Of a DNA stretch of 64,000 nt, positions 62,486 to 64,000 are shown in pieces (within the stretch, counting starts at the first letter, position 1; each line of letters begins with the position of its first letter). The DNA lies in the NCBI GenBank assembly GCA_009841265.1, contig VXMB01000009.1, forward strand, positions 913,911 through 977,910, read 5' to 3'. Source of the DNA: Gemmatimonadota bacterium. GTDB lineage: Bacteria; JAAXHH01. Both the position numbers and the translations under genes were made by a program. Under the pieces are notes generated by a model, which saw nothing but the letters and a program-made list of their open reading frames with translations, was not told where the DNA came from and ran no database searches.

Positions 62486-62569
62486 AGCGTCCCGACCACC
62501 CGGTCGGCGTCGGAACGCCCAGTCGGCATACGGTCGGCGTAATTCGGTAGTCTACAGGAGCACGCGGCG

Positions 62570-64000
62570 ATGCGAAAAGTGGATATCTTCGACACCACGT
62601 TGCGTGACGGGGAGCAGGTCCCCGGCGCCTCGCTGAACCGGGACGAGAAGATCCAGGTCGCGCACCAGCTTGCCGAACTCGGCGTCGACGTGATCGAAGC
62701 GGGGTTCGCCGCGTCCTCGCCCGGCGACTTCGCCGCGGTCAAGAACATCGCCGAGCAGGTCGAAGGCCCCGTGATTACGGCCCTCGCAAGGGCCGTGGAA
62801 TCGGACATCGTGGCCGTGGCCGAGGCCGTCAAACCCGCGAAAAGGCCCCGGATCCACATCGTCCTGGGCACGTCCGACACCCACCTGAAGCACAAGTTCC
62901 GCAAGTCCCGCCAGCAGATCATGGACATGGGCGTGCAGGCCGTCCTCTTCGCGAAGGAACTTTGCGAGGACATCGAGTATTCGACGGAGGACGCCTCCCG
63001 GAGCGATTTCGACTACCTGTGCGAGACCGTCGAGGCCGTCATCGACGCCGGCGCCACCGTGGTGAACATCCCCGATACGGTGGGCTACGCCGTCCCGGAA
63101 CAGTGGGGCAACCTGATCTCCCGGCTCATCGCCACCGTGCCGAACATCGAAAAGGCCAAGGTCAGCGTGCACTGCCACAACGACCTGGGCATGGCGACGG
63201 CCAATTCCCTGGCGGCCATCAAAGCGGGTGCGACCCAGGTTGAATGCACGGTAAACGGCGTGGGCGAACGGGCGGGCAACGCCTCCCTGGAAGAGATCGT
63301 CATGGCGGTCAAGATGCGCGGGGATTTCTACGACGCGCGCACCGACATCGAGACCACCCAGATCTATTCCACGAGCCTGCTGGTGAGAGACCTGATGCAC
63401 ATGCCCGTGCAGCGCAACAAGGCCATCGTGGGCAGCAACGCCTTCGCCCATTCTTCGGGCATTCACCAGGACGGCTTCCTGAAGCACCGGGAGAACTACG
63501 AAATCATGAGCCCGTCGGACGTGGGCATCGAGAAGAGCGACATCGTGCTGACGGCACGATCCGGACGGCACGCGTTGCGGCACCGGCTCGAGCTGCTGGG
63601 CTACACGTACGACGAAACCCGGAAAGAAGAATTCGAAAAGGTACACGTGCGCTTCCTGAACGTGGCGGACCGGCAGAAGGAAGTGGCGGACGAAGACCTC
63701 CACCGGATCGTATCCGACTCCCCGGTGGAAGTGCCCGAACAGTACCTGCTGGAAGATTTCAGGGTGACCTCCTCGCACTCCGGCCAGGCCGATGCGAGCG
63801 TACGCCTTCACGTCAGCGGCGAGACGATTGAAGAGGCGGGCGTGGGCGACAACCAGATTCTCGCCGCGCTGAACGCCGTCGACCGGATCACCAAGCTGCC
63901 CACCTACGTGAAGGATATCCAGACCTCGTCGAACGGCCGCGAAGGCGCTCACCACGTCCAGGTCAGCGTCGGATTCCACGACCAGTCCTTCAACAGCCAT
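62570..64000 (+). CDS. leuA: 2-isopropylmalate synthase, 3' end outside window
   Basis: First enzyme of leucine synthesis, condensing acetyl-CoA with 2-oxoisovalerate. The ATG at 62570 follows AGGAG and opens [22 protein letters not shown], the family start; 477 codons run uninterrupted to the window end. The catalytic TIM barrel includes [23 protein letters not shown] (HxH-type metal ligands) and [17 protein letters not shown]. The [19 protein letters not shown] subdomain follows, and from about residue 390 the C-terminal LeuA regulatory (leucine-binding) domain begins. Full-length LeuA is about 510-520 aa, so some 35-45 residues are missing. It completes the operon ilvB-ilvN-ilvC-leuA. Confidence 0.96.
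   Translation, partial: MRKVDIFDTTLRDGEQVPGASLNRDEKIQVAHQLAELGVDVIEAGFAASSPGDFAAVKNIAEQVEGPVITALARAVESDIVAVAEAVKPAKRPRIHIVLGTSDTHLKHKFRKSRQQIMDMGVQAVLFAKELCEDIEYSTEDASRSDFDYLCETVEAVIDAGATVVNIPDTVGYAVPEQWGNLISRLIATVPNIEKAKVSVHCHNDLGMATANSLAAIKAGATQVECTVNGVGERAGNASLEEIVMAVKMRGDFYDARTDIETTQIYSTSLLVRDLMHMPVQRNKAIVGSNAFAHSSGIHQDGFLKHRENYEIMSPSDVGIEKSDIVLTARSGRHALRHRLELLGYTYDETRKEEFEKVHVRFLNVADRQKEVADEDLHRIVSDSPVEVPEQYLLEDFRVTSSHSGQADASVRLHVSGETIEEAGVGDNQILAALNAVDRITKLPTYVKDIQTSSNGREGAHHVQVSVGFHDQSFNSH

Noticed and set aside
1..64000. CRISPR arrays, rRNA or tRNA genes, insertion sequences
   Set aside because: No regularly spaced repeats, no cloverleaf-like sequences and no transposase-like proteins were recognised by reading.

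Overview
This window is mostly GC-rich, densely coded bacterial DNA. It comes from a Gram-negative-type cell: it has TonB receptor, TatA, lipoprotein and periplasmic binding-protein genes, and sigma70-type promoters close to TTGACA-N17-TATAAT. The mix of several phytanoyl-CoA dioxygenases, Gfo/Idh/MocA oxidoreductases, a sulfatase, a DUF2961 hydrolase, a ManD-like dehydratase and ECF sigma/anti-sigma genes recalls uncultivated lineages such as Latescibacterota or Poribacteria. That placement is inference from gene content; no rRNA or tRNA gene was seen.

Layout: 0-18.6 kb holds an M3 oligopeptidase (cut by the window start), an FMN alpha-hydroxyacid dehydrogenase, an MFS exporter, a DUF2961 protein, a DsbA-like protein, an oligopeptide-type ABC system without ATPases, a Gfo/Idh pair, an AGCS symporter, an ECF sigma factor, FtsH with a long acidic tail, an APH-like kinase and a Tat-exported HisC-like aminotransferase. 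18.7-24.9 kb is a complete five-gene oligopeptide ABC operon. 25-27.8 kb is an SDR / PhyH / ManD-like catabolic operon.

27.8-33 kb is AT-rich accessory DNA interrupted by one GC-rich PhyH gene. It carries an overlapping three-gene operon of unknown function on the minus strand and, on the plus strand, a retron: a promoter, a msr-msd RNA bounded by a perfect 12-bp inverted repeat (30755-30766 and 30885-30896), and a 569-aa retron reverse transcriptase with NAxxH and YADD motifs fused to a C-terminal TOPRIM domain. This is the Ec67 (Eco2) type of architecture and a likely anti-phage system; it is the main accessory discovery here.

33-37.4 kb is a tightly overlapping minus-strand operon (PhyH, 2-hydroxyacid dehydrogenase, sulfatase, zinc alcohol dehydrogenase), with a Gfo/Idh gene facing away from it. 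38.5-47.9 kb carries a penicillin-acylase-family hydrolase, an aldo/keto reductase, a PEGA lipoprotein, a RibD-C-like reductase, a STAS protein, an LCMT-like methyltransferase and a TonB-dependent receptor gene broken by an in-frame TAA. 48-53 kb has a BCCT transporter, a CehA/McbA-type metallohydrolase, a second STAS gene, a small selenoprotein of the SelW/Rdx family (in-frame UGA in a CxxU motif followed by a SECIS-like hairpin; easily missed by ordinary gene calling), and TatA. 53.6-56.8 kb is an ECF sigma factor / HEAT-repeat anti-sigma factor / DUF4097 beta-repeat protein cassette. After a class V aminotransferase and a YfgM-like TPR protein, the window ends with the branched-chain amino acid operon ilvB-ilvN-ilvC-leuA (leuA cut by the window end).
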